64,000 nt of DNA from Canna indica (lineage: Eukaryota; Streptophyta; Magnoliopsida; Zingiberales; Cannaceae). The notes beneath the pieces are model-generated. The model worked only from the letters and a program-made list of their open reading frames with translations, had not been told where the DNA came from and made no database searches. The DNA is taken from NCBI GenBank assembly GCA_034359265.1, contig CP136891.1, positions 45,438,001 through 45,502,000 of the forward strand, given 5' to 3'. How positions within the stretch are numbered: the first letter of the stretch is position 1; every line of letters begins with the position of its first letter. Made by a program: the position numbers and the translations under genes. This document shows, piece by piece, positions 22,578 to 34,549 of this stretch.

Positions 22578-23084
22578 TTGTGTCGAGTATTACTAGGCAT
22601 GGGGAAGCATTCTTGGAGGTAGGTGAGCAACCAACATGCAATCGGTTACTCCTAGTGAAAGAAGATAATGTCCTATGTGTCCCTGCAAGTGTCGGCTCAA
22701 GAATCTCTAGCCATAGTAGACATGAAAGTTAGGAAGATGTTTCTGGTGTTTCATTATTGAGATGATATCTTGGTAGGCGGAATTCATATGAATTAGTATT
22801 AGGGTTTAACACTTCTTTTGTACCCTAGCCGACTTTGGGACATTGTAATCGAGGGATTTAGTTGCACGATAACTAATCACCGAAGGATGTTTGATCCCTA
22901 TAGATTGAACCTCACACTATTCGGATAGTCATTGCACGTTGCTAGACGCCAATCTTGACTTGTGAGTGGAGTCTCTCATGACCACACTAAAGGGGTTTAG
23001 TGCAGGCTCGTAAGATTTCAATAGAAGTCATTCTATCGGATCCGACTCTTCGTTATGCACAACTCATTGCTGGCTTAATAGGGG

Positions 23085-23621
23085 TAGGGGTGGCAATTTT
23101 ATCCGCATCCGCTAACTAAAAATCGCATCCGCACCGTATCCGATCTATATCCGCAAGTAAAAATGGATATGGATACAGATACGAATACGAATTTAGAAAA
23201 CTTATATCCGCGCGAATATGGTGCGGATACGGATATGTCTGTGGATCCGCACTGTATCCGCACCACCTATCCGCGTCTCTGAATTACTATTTTGCCCAAA
23301 TAAGTTATTAATATATATAAGAGCTCTATGGTAATTTTATGTCAAGATGAACTTTGAAGTATATTATATATTTATTTTGGATCAATGAATTGGTAATTTA
23401 TTGATTTTTTTAAATTAAATATATTATTTTAATATTTTTTTATTAAATACGGTGCGGATATGGATGCGGTGCGGATATCTGTATTTGAAGCAGTGCAGAT
23501 ATGGATATCCATATTCACATCCGTAGCGGATACGGTGCGGATACGGATGGGCGGATATGGGGTGTAGTGCGGATACGGATAATCCAGTATCTGTACCGTA
23601 TCCGATCCATTGCTAGCCCTA
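23085..23621. mobile_element. hAT-like MITE rich in GCGGATAC motifs
   Basis: Terminal inverted repeats TAGGGGTGGCAA and TTGCTAGCCCTA match at 10 of 12 positions. Flanking 8-mers AATAGGGG (23077-23084) and AATATGAG (23622-23629) are a decayed 8-bp duplication, the hAT size. The B1 copy lacks this block. Both ends are made of ATCCGCATCCGCACC-type repeats and their reverse complement, giving a near-palindromic element. The minus-strand frame 23429-23647 is a by-product. Confidence 0.75.
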
Positions 23622-24942
23622 AATATGAGGCCCAATGGGTCACACACAACAAGCTAACCTTATAAGATGGAGTCCGAATGCGACATTATATGTCTACTAG
23701 CATGGACATGCTGTAACTCGATCACGTATCTTGTTTATTGACATAATAGGAAAGATGTTTCCTATAAGAACGAATGCGCGAGGAAGGAGTTCCTCGGTAA
23801 CCCTAATTTGTAGGGCATCCGTAAATTGTAGGGATTGACACATAATAATATTTTATGTGGTTGATTAAATTTAATTATGAATTAAATATTTAATCAAACA
23901 CTTGACAGAGATTGTATTTAATTATGAATTAAATATAATTTGATTTTGAATCAAATATACATGGTGAGAAAATTAGTCTCTAACCACTAGCCTAACCAAT
24001 TAATTATGGATTAATTTATTTGGATAAATCCTAATTAATAAAAATTTGATTTATGGAGATAAATCATAAAATTAATAGATATATGATTCATGAGGATAAA
24101 TCATAATTCTATTAATTAATAGGAATTCAAATTATTTAGATAAAACTCTTTCCTATGAATTAGGGGATTAGTTTATTTATATATTTATTATTCGTGTTAA
24201 TAGACTCTTAATTTATGAAGATAAATTAAAGTTATATTTATTTGAATTTAATTAATTTCGAATTAATTATAAATTCATTAAATATAAATCATTGCATTGG
24301 AAACAAATTAACCTCGGAATTTTGAATTCTGAAAAGAGATTTTAAAAGGGGGGGGGGCTACCTTGGTAGCCGCCTATGCTCTTTATAAATAGGTGGCCTA
24401 ACCTTCTTCAAGGGGGTTAAGCAAATTGGTTATTCATCCATGGGTAGTCGGCCATCAAGATCCTCCATCCCCAAGGTGTTTTCCTCTTGGGTGTGCCGCA
24501 TACTTCACCTTCTTGGAGGAGTCCATGAAGGACAACCAGGTAATCCTTCATCTACCTTCTCGTTCCATTGCTTTCTCATCCCCTTTTCCTCCCTTTTGGT
24601 GCTCGGTTCTTGGTGGAAGGGCCGACTTCACCTTGGTGCGTTTCGGGGTTGAGATTGCCTCTCTGTTGAGCCCAACGAGTCCTAGTGTTCGCTGCCCCTT
24701 TGTTACTAGGCGCTTGGTGTAGACCTACGTACGTTGGAGGACGTGTGTGTGTGCGTCTTGAAACGAGGATAAGAGAAGCCATACCATACGCGGTATAAGG
24801 TATATCTTCTCATTCTACTCGTAGATTGAATTCCTTGAAGATTGCTAAAGAAGATCGTTGTTTTCGGGATAGTTTAAATTTTTTAAATTGCTATTTTCGC
24901 AACATTTTCAATTTCTATCCCAACAGAATTTTGGGGCGTGCC

Positions 24943-25209
24943 AGTTTGGATGAGTTTGGAGGGGTTTGGTAGACCATTATGCCTCATTTATAATAATATT
25001 TTTTTTTAAAAAAATACTTTTGTAATTTAACTTTTTTTATTCATTAACCATTCTAACCCCTCCAAAATCCTGAGTTTTGGAAATGAATTCTAGGAGGGGT
25101 TTGGAGGGGTTCCAAATCCCTTAAAAAAGTTATCCAAACAGGATATTTTGAACTCCTCCATCTCCAAATCCCTCCAAAATCTCTCAAAATCGTGAATCCA
25201 AACATAGTG
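24943..25209. mobile_element. MITE of the CACTATGTTTGGAT type, copy 1
   Basis: The right end ATCCAAACATAGTG is the reverse complement of CACTATGTTTGGAT; the left end reads GTTTGGATGAG. The interior runs GGAGGGGTTTGG, an AT-rich centre with TAATAATATT, then CCCCTCC. It has the same layout as the next element. The superfamily is not determined. Confidence 0.5.
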
Positions 25210-25223
25210 TAACACTATATTTG

Positions 25224-25609
25224 CACTATGTTTGGATAAATTTGAGTAAGAGATTTGAAATAGTTTGGAGGGGGGAGATGTTTGAAGGGATTTGGAGGGG
25301 AAGAGATTTGGAGATTTTTGAAAAGATTTAAAAAAAATTATTTGGTTAGACTTCATAAGGAGTTTGAAGGGGTTTGATAGATCATTATGCTCTCATTTAT
25401 AATAATATTATTTTTTTCTTATTTCAAAAATATTTTTATAATTTAATTTTTTTTATTTATTAATCATCCAAATCCTTCCAAAACCTCTCAAAATAAGAGG
25501 TTTTGAAAATAAATTCCACCAAATCCCTTCAAATTCTTTTAAAAATATATTCAAATGAGATGTTTTGAATCACTCCGAATCCCTTCAAATCCTCGATCCA
25601 AATATAGCC
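25224..25609. mobile_element. MITE of the CACTATGTTTGGAT type, copy 2
   Basis: It starts CACTATGTTTGGAT and ends ATCCAAATATAG, an imperfect inverted repeat. The inner arms GGATTTGGAGGGG and CCCTTCAAATC fold back around a TAATAATATT centre shared with copy 1. A third, end-only copy is at 19302-19330. Confidence 0.55.
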
Positions 25610-26250
25610 TAAGAGTTAAAACTTAAAACCACATATTTTAAATAAATTGTATAACCACAATGCTCGAACTATATATTTTTTTCAAAAGTTTGATACCGAA
25701 ATAGTTCCTTTCTCGATTTAGGCAATTGGAAGAGAGATTCAAAGAAGTCATAGTGAGTGAACCTTGAAGACTTGTAGCTACGTAGATGTACTTGAGCATG
25801 TGGCATACACTTTGAGTGGTGGATGAGTAAAGAAGCTGAGAAATCTAATGGCTATCATTTACGTACGTAGTGTGGAGGGGAAAAGGGTTTCTTGGCAGAA
25901 TATTCTTATATAAACTCAATATCTCTGTTGATTAATAATGGGTGCTCTATCATTTGATATAGATTCAAATTCATTGCTAATTTATCATTTATGGGACTTG
26001 TTTCAATTAGTCAAACTTATTAAGAGGAGGTGTTTGGTAATCATTTTCATTTAGGATTTCCATTTTTGAAATGATATGTTGTTTGCAAGAGAAAGTATTT
26101 GCCATAAAAAGACTCGATGCCTCGCAGGAGAATAACACCTTGACGAAATGATCACCTTACATCTCAATTATTCCTATAGCAAATGGGGAGGGTTAATTAA
26201 TTTGGACGTACTCGAAATCCATTTTATACATATAGAGAGTATTTGGCATG

Positions 26251-26276
<26 letters not shown>
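26251..26276. repeat. (TA)13 microsatellite
   Basis: Thirteen uninterrupted TA units followed by AATATTG. Confidence 0.95.
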
Positions 26277-26281
<5 letters not shown>

Positions 26282-26630
26282 GATCTATCAAAGCATTTTG
26301 TTGAGAAAATTATAGAGTTTTTTTTTTTCAGATTTATACAATATTTGCCCAACTTTTCACAAATTAAATTATTATTTTTGTACGCAATATATAGGATGAC
26401 TTTTGAAAAAATAATCCTAAGACTGATGTGACACCAATTTGTATGTTTATTTTTTATATTTATATTTGACGCTTCACCATGGAGGGGCCCATCTATTATT
26501 TAAAATTTGTTTGAAATTTCACAAAATTATATATCAGTTTTCAACAAAACTTAATCAATTTTAAAGTTCATGTTTTAATTTTTTTTCCCCAAATATTATA
26601 ACTATCATGTCAAGCAAATTAAGTTATTAT

Positions 26631-26800
26631 TTATCTATGCTACTTTTGCATGAGATGAAAGATGAGAAAAAAATAAACAATTTGGTTGATTATTTTCCTG
26701 TAGATGATAATGAGTTTATCTATGCTACTTTTGCATGAGATGAAAGATGAGAAAAAAATAAACAATTTGGTTGATTACTTTCTTGTAGATGATAATGAGT
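26631..26800. repeat. 85-bp tandem duplication
   Basis: Two nearly identical 85-bp copies (26631-26715 and 26716-26800) starting TTATCTATGCTACTTTTGC. Only a few positions differ near the end of each unit. Confidence 0.85.
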
Positions 26801-27004
26801 TTTTTTTTCTGTATATAAATCTATTGGATCGACTTGTTTAGTCCGAAGTCCAAGTTATTGTTCGTGTATAGGTAAAATTAACAAGGATACCATATTACCC
26901 TAAATGTGATACATTACTTAATGTACCCTTCCTTTCATGAAGTTAGGAGTGTCAAGTTCTGAGTTATTGTCAAAACAGGAAAAATAATACTAAAGCAAAC
27001 ACAA

Positions 27005-27832
27005 TGTTTGAGTGCAGTCAAATGCATTTTCAAATATCTTAGGGACACAATTGATTTAGGACTTTGGTATTCTCCATACTCATCTTTTCATTTAATTGAT
27101 TTTTCCAAGGCTAATTTTATCAAGAATAATTTTATTGTTTGAATTATTCTTGCTTACCTATTTATTGTGATAATATATATTAGTGCAATTAATTTGACAA
27201 AAAAATATTTTACATTCTAGAACAAAGTATATTGATTTAAGATATTATTTTCTTTGAAATAATGTAATCAAGCAAAATATTTCAATTGATTTTATGTCTA
27301 CCAATAAGCAACTTGCAGATATTTTTAGTAAATTATTAAATGAAGAAAGTTTTACTGATTTGACAATACAATGAGGAGTTTGTGCACTTCCCAATGTTTA
27401 AAATTGAAAATCCTTTCAAAAAGTCTGTTTCAATGTACATCGACACTTATGAATATGCCTTGTAACGAGGCTTATCACTATTTGTCTTTTATATACCCAA
27501 GTTGATAGGAATTGAATGACTATAGCGTTTGATCGTACTTGTATTTCTTGTGCAATTTGGATTCATGATTAACTTATCATTAATAGTACTATGCCTTTTT
27601 GCCCTTTTTCGATTGATGCAAACAGAGGGAGATAAGACATGATCACATTAGTTCGGTTGAATGCATATAGGTAGGTGGAGCTTAGGTTAGTGTATTTTAG
27701 ATATGCATTTTGATAGGGGAGCAGGAATTGCTTTTGATAGCATTGGATTGAAACTTGATAAATTGATACTCTTTTTTATCTTTAAAGTAGTATTTTTATT
27801 GAAATATTTGTTATCATCAAAAATGAAAAGAT
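27005..27832 (+). pseudogene. family D: old SIRE-like copia tail (RNase H, 3' UTR, polypurine tract)
   Basis: Plus-strand frames show a decayed copia RNase H region: VKCIFKYLRDTIDLGLWY near 27025, CDNISAINLTKK near 27170, SIDFMSTNKQLADIFSKLL near 27288. These match the C-terminal motifs of SIRE/Maximus-type copia pol, with stops and a deletion between them. Downstream, TGCCCTTTTTCGATTGATGC and CAGAGGGAGATAAG (about 27597-27637) are the usual sequence after pol in that lineage. TTTGTTATCATCAAAAATG then AAAAGAT (27808-27832) look like the polypurine tract before a 3' LTR starting TGTTCG at 27833. It is old and non-functional. Confidence 0.65.
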
Positions 27833-28385
27833 TGTTCGTCCGCGTCGGAGTGAGTCGGGTGGATCACCAGAGCTCACGATCGAAGGTATGCTTGTGCGCA
27901 TGATAGATTAATTTTAGTCAATTAATTTATGTCTTACTTGGTTGAACCGGGTCCCAGGTTGAGTTGGTGAGGCGCGGTCGAACCACGGGCTTAGTTTGGA
28001 TGCATACTTAAGTGAAGGACGTGATGGTCTTTTGGACTTTAAGTGGTGACTTATATATACCTAAACTTATGAGAGGAGCACTGGATTCTTGGACTTATAC
28101 ACACATCCCAAGATGAATGCTCGCATCCCTAGGAGGAGGTGCACGCACTTGGAGATGGAGGAATTATTCTCGATAGGCAGTTCTTGTAGCGACAAATCTC
28201 ATCAAACGTCACGATCAAAGGGGTATTTGTAGTTTGATCTTATTGAAATTTGATCAGTGAGTAGTATACTTATTGTTCTTCATTTTGATAAGTAAAGATT
28301 GTATTTGGACAACAAGAACTGTAATTTTGATCAGTGAGGTGTCATCAAATTCGAGTGAAATGTCGAGATTAGTTTGTAGGGTATA
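27833..28385 (+). other. possible 3' LTR of family D, unresolved
   Basis: Begins TGTTCGTCCGCGTCGG directly after a polypurine-like tract. No second copy is in the window, so the LTR end cannot be set. The frame 27703-27903 crosses the junction and is not a gene. Confidence 0.3.
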
Positions 28386-29904
28386 TGTACAACCCCAATA
28401 TCTTATTTCTACATATTACAAATTGATAACTGAGGGGTTTATGTAATTAGCAAAAGGACTAATTAAGTGAATCTGCTCATTTCTGTACTTGACAGTCCAA
28501 TTCTGGATAGGCAAGTTTAACGCGTCATATGGAGGGCGAGAAATCATCCTCTGCTAGTGAAACTTTAGGAAACGCTTATAGGACTTATCGACAAGTGTAG
28601 GAACCATTTCTAAGGGAATTTGACCAAGTGTCGATGATTTACGGGCTTGGCCAAATGGCTAAATGAAATTGTGTAAAAATTGCTTGTGATTGCAGAAATT
28701 TGAGTAGGCATGTTTGCCACGTGGTTTAACGGTCGTCCAGATAACGTGAAACTTAAGGGATGTTTAATATGATATGTGGTCATGCTAGTTATGTCATTTC
28801 GGTAGGGAATAAACTGAAAATGTAAGGATTTTCAAGTGTGACAAAGTGCTATCTAAATATGTTTTTGAAATGTAGAATTTTGACTAAGTGTTGGAAGCAT
28901 TCTGATTTACCCTTGTTTAAGGGATGTTTTCATGTTATGACTGTCCGCACCTTACCGTGACACTTGGACTTATATATCTACGTTTGAGATGAATATTTAG
29001 CCTTATTTTTTATTAGTGTCATATATACTTGTATGAATTTGAGCGCACATTCATTTGTAGTATTCTACATGTTATGCATGTAAATGTTTTGTGACTCCAT
29101 CCGGTGATATGGGTGAGATGCCCCGAAGAGATGTCTCCAGAAACCCATCCGGTGATGGGGGATGCCCGGAAGAGATGTCGCTAGGTATTGATTCCGATCA
29201 GTGACGAGGATTTCTCCGAAGAGACAACTTCGAAAACCCATTTAGTGACGGGGGATAGCCCCGAAGAGACGACACTGGGCCGGGTGGTAGTGCCGGAGGC
29301 CACATCGACTACCTACCATATGTTGCTGGCTGAATATACATTTCCTACCATATCAGACAACGATTAAAGGGGCTTATAGCGGCTGCGCATGTTTGGTGAA
29401 AGAATAATGTGATATGATGAATTCCATGTAAATAATCTAATTAATAGTATGATAACATAACTGTTATAGTATGCCATGATCTGACGAGCTATATTGAAAT
29501 TACTATATTATGTGTTTACCCTAGTTACCATGTTATTAATTATTATATTGGTGGTGTTTGAGGGGGCTAGTATTAGCCACTCATCGAGTTATAAACTCAC
29601 GCCTGCCTGCCTATATGTGCAGGTCCAGGTGAGGCTCGTGGTACCTGATGCGGTTGGCGATGCAAGCTCAGCGAGGAGATTTCCCCGGTCGCGGTTAGAG
29701 AGTCTTGAGTCTTGTAGTTGACATTTGAGTCGACATTACATTTTGTAGTCTTGATATTTTCATTTTAGAGTTTGGAACCTAGATGTTGTGTGGTTATCAT
29801 TACTTATGCATTTCATCATATTTTCATATGTGGTATTGTTATCAGGCTTCAGGATACTTGTGGTATTCCCAGCCGATCACGTGATCCTGAGTTGGGGCGT
29901 GACA
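28386..29904 (+). mobile_element. family T LTR (T2)
   Basis: It starts TGTACAACCCCAATATC, a typical gypsy-type LTR start, and ends CACGTGATCCTGAGTTGGGGCGTGACA-like at 29904, as the other T LTRs do. Flanks GTATA and ATCAC do not match. The sequence after its end (29905-29950, CACTGAGTTTGAGAACTCAC) resembles the inside of another T LTR, suggesting it inserted into a relative whose end is at 43415. The frame 29494-29721 is LTR sequence. Confidence 0.6.
29094..29285. repeat. about 50-60-bp minisatellite in T2 LTR
   Basis: Four irregular units with CCGGTGATGGGGGATGCCCCG and GAAGAGATGTC cores. The second contains CCCATC-CGGT-GATGGG, a perfect 6-bp stem with a tetraloop. It sits at the same relative place in the LTR as the T1 and T3 arrays but is unrelated in sequence. 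Confidence 0.65.
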
Positions 29905-30517
29905 ATCACTGAGTTTGAGAACTCACACCCTCCTATTTTTATATGTGCAGGACTTGAGTCCACAATGGACGATTCTGGCGTGAGTACAAAGTGGACGATT
30001 CCGGTGCGAGTCCGAAGTTGACGATTCTAATGAATCTAAATATAAAGATTAACAATACAATTAATCTAATCTAAACATTTATCTAAATTAATCTAAATAT
30101 TAATATCAATCTAAATTAATCTAATCTAATCTAAACATCTAAATTAACCTAAATATTTAATTAATCTAAACATCTAAACATTTAATTAATCTAAACATCT
30201 AAATATTTAATTAATCTAAACATCTAAATTAACCATAAAAGCATTTAATTAATCTAATCTAACATTAAATTAATCTAGAATTAGGATTTAATAAAAGAAA
30301 AAAAAGGGTTTATTCCGGCGCTAGAGTCCATTGTGGACTCCGACGCCGGTGTCTAGTGTCCGACATTAGACACTAGACAATGGTCTGGCGGTTGACCGAA
30401 ACCCTGAATCTAGGGTTTCGGCAGACCCTAGAATAGGAGGAAGGGAACAGTCTACTTACATGGTTTGGAAGCAAGGAAGTAGTGTCAGTGAGTGGCGTCG
30501 GTGGGCGCGTCGGCGGG
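29905..30517. other. mixed remnant: T-LTR piece, TAATCTAAA low-complexity tract, CACTA interior
   Basis: 29905-29950 resembles T LTR interior. 30025-30290 is a degenerate tandem tract of TTAATCTAAACATCTAAAT. GAGTCCACAATGGAC (29957) recurs inverted as GTCCATTGTGGACTC (30328). The last part (about 30430-30517) continues directly into 42671 once the T3-2 insertion is removed, so it belongs to the CACTA element ending at 43178. No CACTA left terminus was found. Confidence 0.45.
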
Positions 30518-30900
30518 TGTGACTCGCCAAATTCAGGGTCACGTGACCGGCCAGGGTATACGTGCCTATACCCCGTAGCCTAACTCAAGCATATGTCAAC
30601 TCATAAAAATAGTAGAATAAACAATAGCTTTTATTAATCAAAAGAACCAAAATAGATTTTTATTTCAAAACATCAAAATTTTTAACAAATAGTTCAAGTG
30701 CGGAAATAATTTAACCAAAGAGCAACAGTTTTTTTAACAAATAAAATCTGAATAAAAACATGAATGTCCCCATGGGACTACACTCTAAAACATCAAATCG
30801 CAAGTGCATGATCAAACTACTACAGACTCGACTACGACCACTAACTAGGACCGTTATGAGATCAATATGACTCCTCTGCCCTCCAGCCGCGCCAAGTGCT

Positions 30901-31184
30901 CCAGCCCACCTCACTGGTCAGGCTCTGCAAAACAAAAACAAACGACAACGGGTGAGTTCGGAAGAATTCAGTGAGCAGTTCTACCAACCCCAATGAAAAA
31001 AAATCCAACACAGATATGATGTATAAAGCAAAACTCCTAACTCCAGCCCACCTCACCGGTCAGGCTCTGTAAAATAAAAACAACGACAACGGGTGAGTTC
31101 AAAGAACTCAGTGAGCAGTTCTACCAACCACCATGAAAAACCAAACACAGATGTAAAGCATAAATGCAAACACTTGACTCAAGC
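30901..31184. repeat. 142-bp tandem duplication in T3-2 LTR
   Basis: CCAGCCCACCTCAC(T/C)GGTCAGG recurs at 30901 and 31043, followed in both by the same sequence through CAGTTCTACCAACC. T3-1 has the block once (10544). Confidence 0.8.
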
Positions 31185-31313
31185 AGGAAAGGTCACAAGG
31201 AAGTAACTAACTATTAGGCCATCTGGCCACCACATGCCTGAAGGCAACCAACACCCAAACGGTGAAGATCAACAGGCCGAAGCCTACCATGCCCTAAGGT
31301 AACAAAACATATT

Positions 31314-31680
31314 AGGATAATCGGGATTGGCCCATCCGAACTTATCCTAATATAAAGAAACTTGGGAGCAATCGGAATTGGCCCATCTGAACTTGCTCCA
31401 CGAGACACGTAGGGACAATCGGGATTCACCCGTCCGAACTTGCCCCTTTAAGATATCACACCGTATGAACTTATTCCACGAGGCCACACAAGAATAATCG
31501 AGATTTGCCCATCCGAACTTGTTACAAAAGAGATAACGTAGGAATAATCGGGATTCGCCCATCCAAACTTATTCCTTTAAGTATAGAATCTTGGGAATAA
31601 TCAGGAGTTGCCCGTCCGAACTTGTTCCACAAGATACGCAGGAACAATCGGGATTTGCCCATCCAAACTTGTTCAACAGG
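31314..31680. repeat. tandem hairpin minisatellite in T3-2 LTR
   Basis: About eight units homologous to the T3-1 array. Stems include AGGATAA/TTATCCT, GGAGCAA/TTGCTCC, AGGAATAA/TTATTCCT and GAACAA/TTGTTC, around an ATCGGGATT-GCCC-TCCGAAC core. Different units use different but self-complementary stems. Confidence 0.7.
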
Positions 31681-34004
31681 TTGGGAATTAGCCATCCAAC
31701 CTTCCGAGCCTAGCCCGCAATCCGGTTCCTAACCGAGCCTCTCCGCCATTCATAAAAATATGGCGCAACATGACCTAAGTCAAGTGTCTCCTACGGTGTC
31801 TTAGGGATGTCTCTATTGGAAAAACTCCACAACACCCAATGCCCGATCCCAACTCTTAGACCCGTAATGTTATAAACCCGTGATGTTTTATTTCATGCAT
31901 AACATTTATTTATTGGTTCATAACAGATTATGCTGCCTCTTGCATTTTAATTATGCAATTAAAATTTATCATTACCAAAATTAGGATTTTGTTTTAGGGT
32001 TTTATTCTCAGTTTACTATTGAGCCCCAAACTAGTGTATCTAACCCAAATCTGGTCTCTAGAGTGTGTCCTATGTTTCTAAACAATGTTTTCTGGTCAAA
32101 ACGATAGGTTACATGACTATATTCCGCAAAATATGCGCATCACAAATACGATTTCAAAATCAGCCCTAAAATAAATAATTCATCATGCAGTTTTCAGCCT
32201 AATTGAGTTTTCAGCATATCAAGGTAAATACATTCGAAATTTACAGAACTTAAATCCTTATTTATCATCAAAACTGTATGACCCAGGAAAATTTCCTAAT
32301 ATAAAAAGTCTATTTTGGTGCAGCGCGCCGGACCCGGGGGTAGTCGAGTCGAGTCTCGGGATTGCCTCGAGTAAAAAGGTATGACTCGACTAATGATGTA
32401 TGCAATTTAATTGGGCAAATGACTCTTTCCTTTTATGCATTTATACCTTAATCGAGTTTAAATCAACTCATGTTGCGGGTAGAGTCGGAATCCAAGTCGA
32501 GCTTGGGTTTAGTTGAGTCTTGAGTAAGAGTCAAGGGCCAATATGGAAGGCTAAATGAGGGATTAAAATCCCTCATCCATGCTGCCGTGCGACTCATCTT
32601 GGAGTCGCACAAGGCAGCGCATAGGAGAGGGGGAGAAGAAGCAAGGAAAATGGGATTTTGGTCGATCCGGGATTTCGCGCCGTCGCCGGAAGATTCGAAG
32701 TTGTCGTCATCCGATCCTTCATCTTCCTCAATCAAGGTGAGTGGTTAGATTTGAAGTAATGGGGGAGGCGGATAACCAAACCCCTAGCGGTCATAGGATC
32801 GTGTTTTCTCGTGAGTTTCCAACGAATCGAGGTTTCGTAGTTGTGTATTCATGGTTTTGTATCAATCCTTGTCGGATCGTTTTGTTTTCCTCGTCGATTT
32901 CTCCAATTCTAGGGCTGCCGAATCATGGGAAAAGGGGAAAGGTCATGCCAAAAATTTCCCCAATTCCCTTGACGGAAGTAGAGCCCTTAGATGATCTTAA
33001 GTTCATCAATAGAGCATTCTTAATCGTCGATTTCACGTGTTAAGGAGCTTGTCTTCCCTAGAACTCATAGGTGGGGCCGAATGAACCCTAAACTTCATGA
33101 GAAAGGTTCGGCCAGGTGTAGGGGAAGGGGCAATCTAGTCCATATGAAATTAAGATATAGCGGAGACAAAGAATTAGGGTCGGGGATTAATTCTTCTTTT
33201 CCTTTCCTACCCTAAGAGGCATGGCCGAGCAAGGTTCACCTTGCCCAAGGCTCGGCCAAGCCTAGGGGAGGGAGAGGGACAACTTTAGATGGAAATTTCC
33301 ATGGTTAGAATGCTAAAACAATAGAGACATGATGACACTTAGGAAGAACACTAACTATAGCAAGTAAATTTTTTGTTTCATGTAATTATAGGAATGATAG
33401 CATAGTGACTATCCTTAGCCCATTCCTCTTTAATTTTTGAAATGATGAAATATTTTACCATGCTTAGTATTTCATGCGTTGTGAATTTATGGTTATCTTA
33501 CCATATTATATAAGTTGCTTCTTATTTAGATAAATTCTAAATGCAGTGTATAAATGATTATTGATGAATCTCGTTGGTATATATAGTAGTTGTTGTAAGT
33601 TATTCTTGTTTTTCTTTAAATCATACAAGCTGTCCTAAAATGTTCATGAGTGGAATTCCAAGGTCGGTACATAGAATTCCTCACCCAAGGTGGCGTATAA
33701 CGTTAGATAACATGTAGGACATTCCGAGATGCTTAGCATATATGGAAACTTAGCTAAGAGATGACACAACTTTTAGGACTTCTAGTAAGCATTTTTGGAA
33801 ACCTAGAACTATTAGGTGTGCACAATTTTGGAAGGGCAGCATTAATTTGTTGACCCTGTAGCCCGAATTAGGGCGGGATATGGGCAAGGGCCCGAAGTGT
33901 ATATAAGGAAACCCTAGGGCATTTGATTGTGTGATGTGCTTGAGATGGTCCGCCGAGAAGCGTGGAGGTCGAAAATGACCAATGCTTAGCTCGGCACAGA
34001 CTAT

Positions 34005-34549
34005 ACGACAGCATCAGATGCTAGCCTAGCCATGGCCGCTGAAGAAGATGACCTAGGCCAAGAGTCAATAAATATGATGACTTGCGACTGGTCAGACGAT
34101 GAAGAAGAACAAGCCGACTGGGATGATATCTACAATGAGGATGAAGACCTAGCAGTCCTCAGACAACTCATGTCATTACAGACAGATGATGACAATCAAC
34201 AACAACAACAACATGATGATGATCCCCCAAAATGGGATACATCGTGTGAATCAGAAGATCATGATGATGAGAATCCATTTTTCTTTGAACAAGATGAAGT
34301 AACAAACAATGAAGCACCACAAACAGCGTACACTGCTGAATTGGACTATCCAATGATCAGACAGCTGACCAAAGTAACGGAGTCAGCCTTTTCTACTGCA
34401 GAATCGTCAACCACAAGAATTCCAAAAGAACCCATAATGGGACCAGCGTTATATCCACCAGGCCCAACAACAGCAATGGGCCCAAAAGCAATCCCAACAA
34501 TCAATACAAGGGTGGGTAGCTTAAGAGGAGGTTATGCAAACTTGCCACT
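34005..34549 (+). pseudogene. endogenous badnavirus-like fragment, acidic polyprotein region
   Basis: An open frame runs without a stop from about 34005 (before the ATG at 34032) to the junction at 34549, about 181 codons. It is strongly acidic (DDEEEQADWDD, EDHDDENPFF), has a Q run and ends in a proline-glycine-rich part (IMGPALYPPGPT). Acidic segments of this kind border the coat-protein region of caulimovirid polyproteins. The assignment leans on the neighbouring reverse-transcriptase piece, since this part alone is not diagnostic. The apparent stop at 34554-34556 is created by the junction with the inverted piece. It is a fragment cut at both ends and cannot yield a complete protein. Confidence 0.6.

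Larger units (their letters stand above)
21463..24925 (+). mobile_element. family B copia LTR (copy B2), carrying two nested insertions
   Basis: It starts TGTGATAAACCCC and ends TTCTATCCCAACA, and aligns in order with B1. A partial family A LTR (21525-22577) replaces the segment matching B1 at about 1570-1940, and a hAT-like MITE sits at 23085-23621. A TATA-like TTTATAAATAGG is near 24381, after a G run. The flanks (AAGAT and GAATT) do not match, so either it is a 3' LTR with about 120 bp of interior before it, or the duplication has decayed. Confidence 0.75.
25613..26990. other. AT-rich gene-free stretch
   Basis: No element or gene recognised apart from the microsatellite at 26251 and the tandem duplication at 26631. 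The open frame 26243-26431 starts inside the microsatellite and is not credible. Confidence 0.5.

Noticed and set aside
21463..24925. B2 as a clean solo LTR
   Set aside because: The flanking 5-mers AAGAT and GAATT do not match, so the status is left open.
26243..26431. 62-codon open frame
   Set aside because: It begins in a (TA)13 microsatellite and has no family character.
28386..29904. T2 as a clean solo LTR
   Set aside because: Flanks GTATA and ATCAC differ; the left boundary may be misplaced or the copy truncated.
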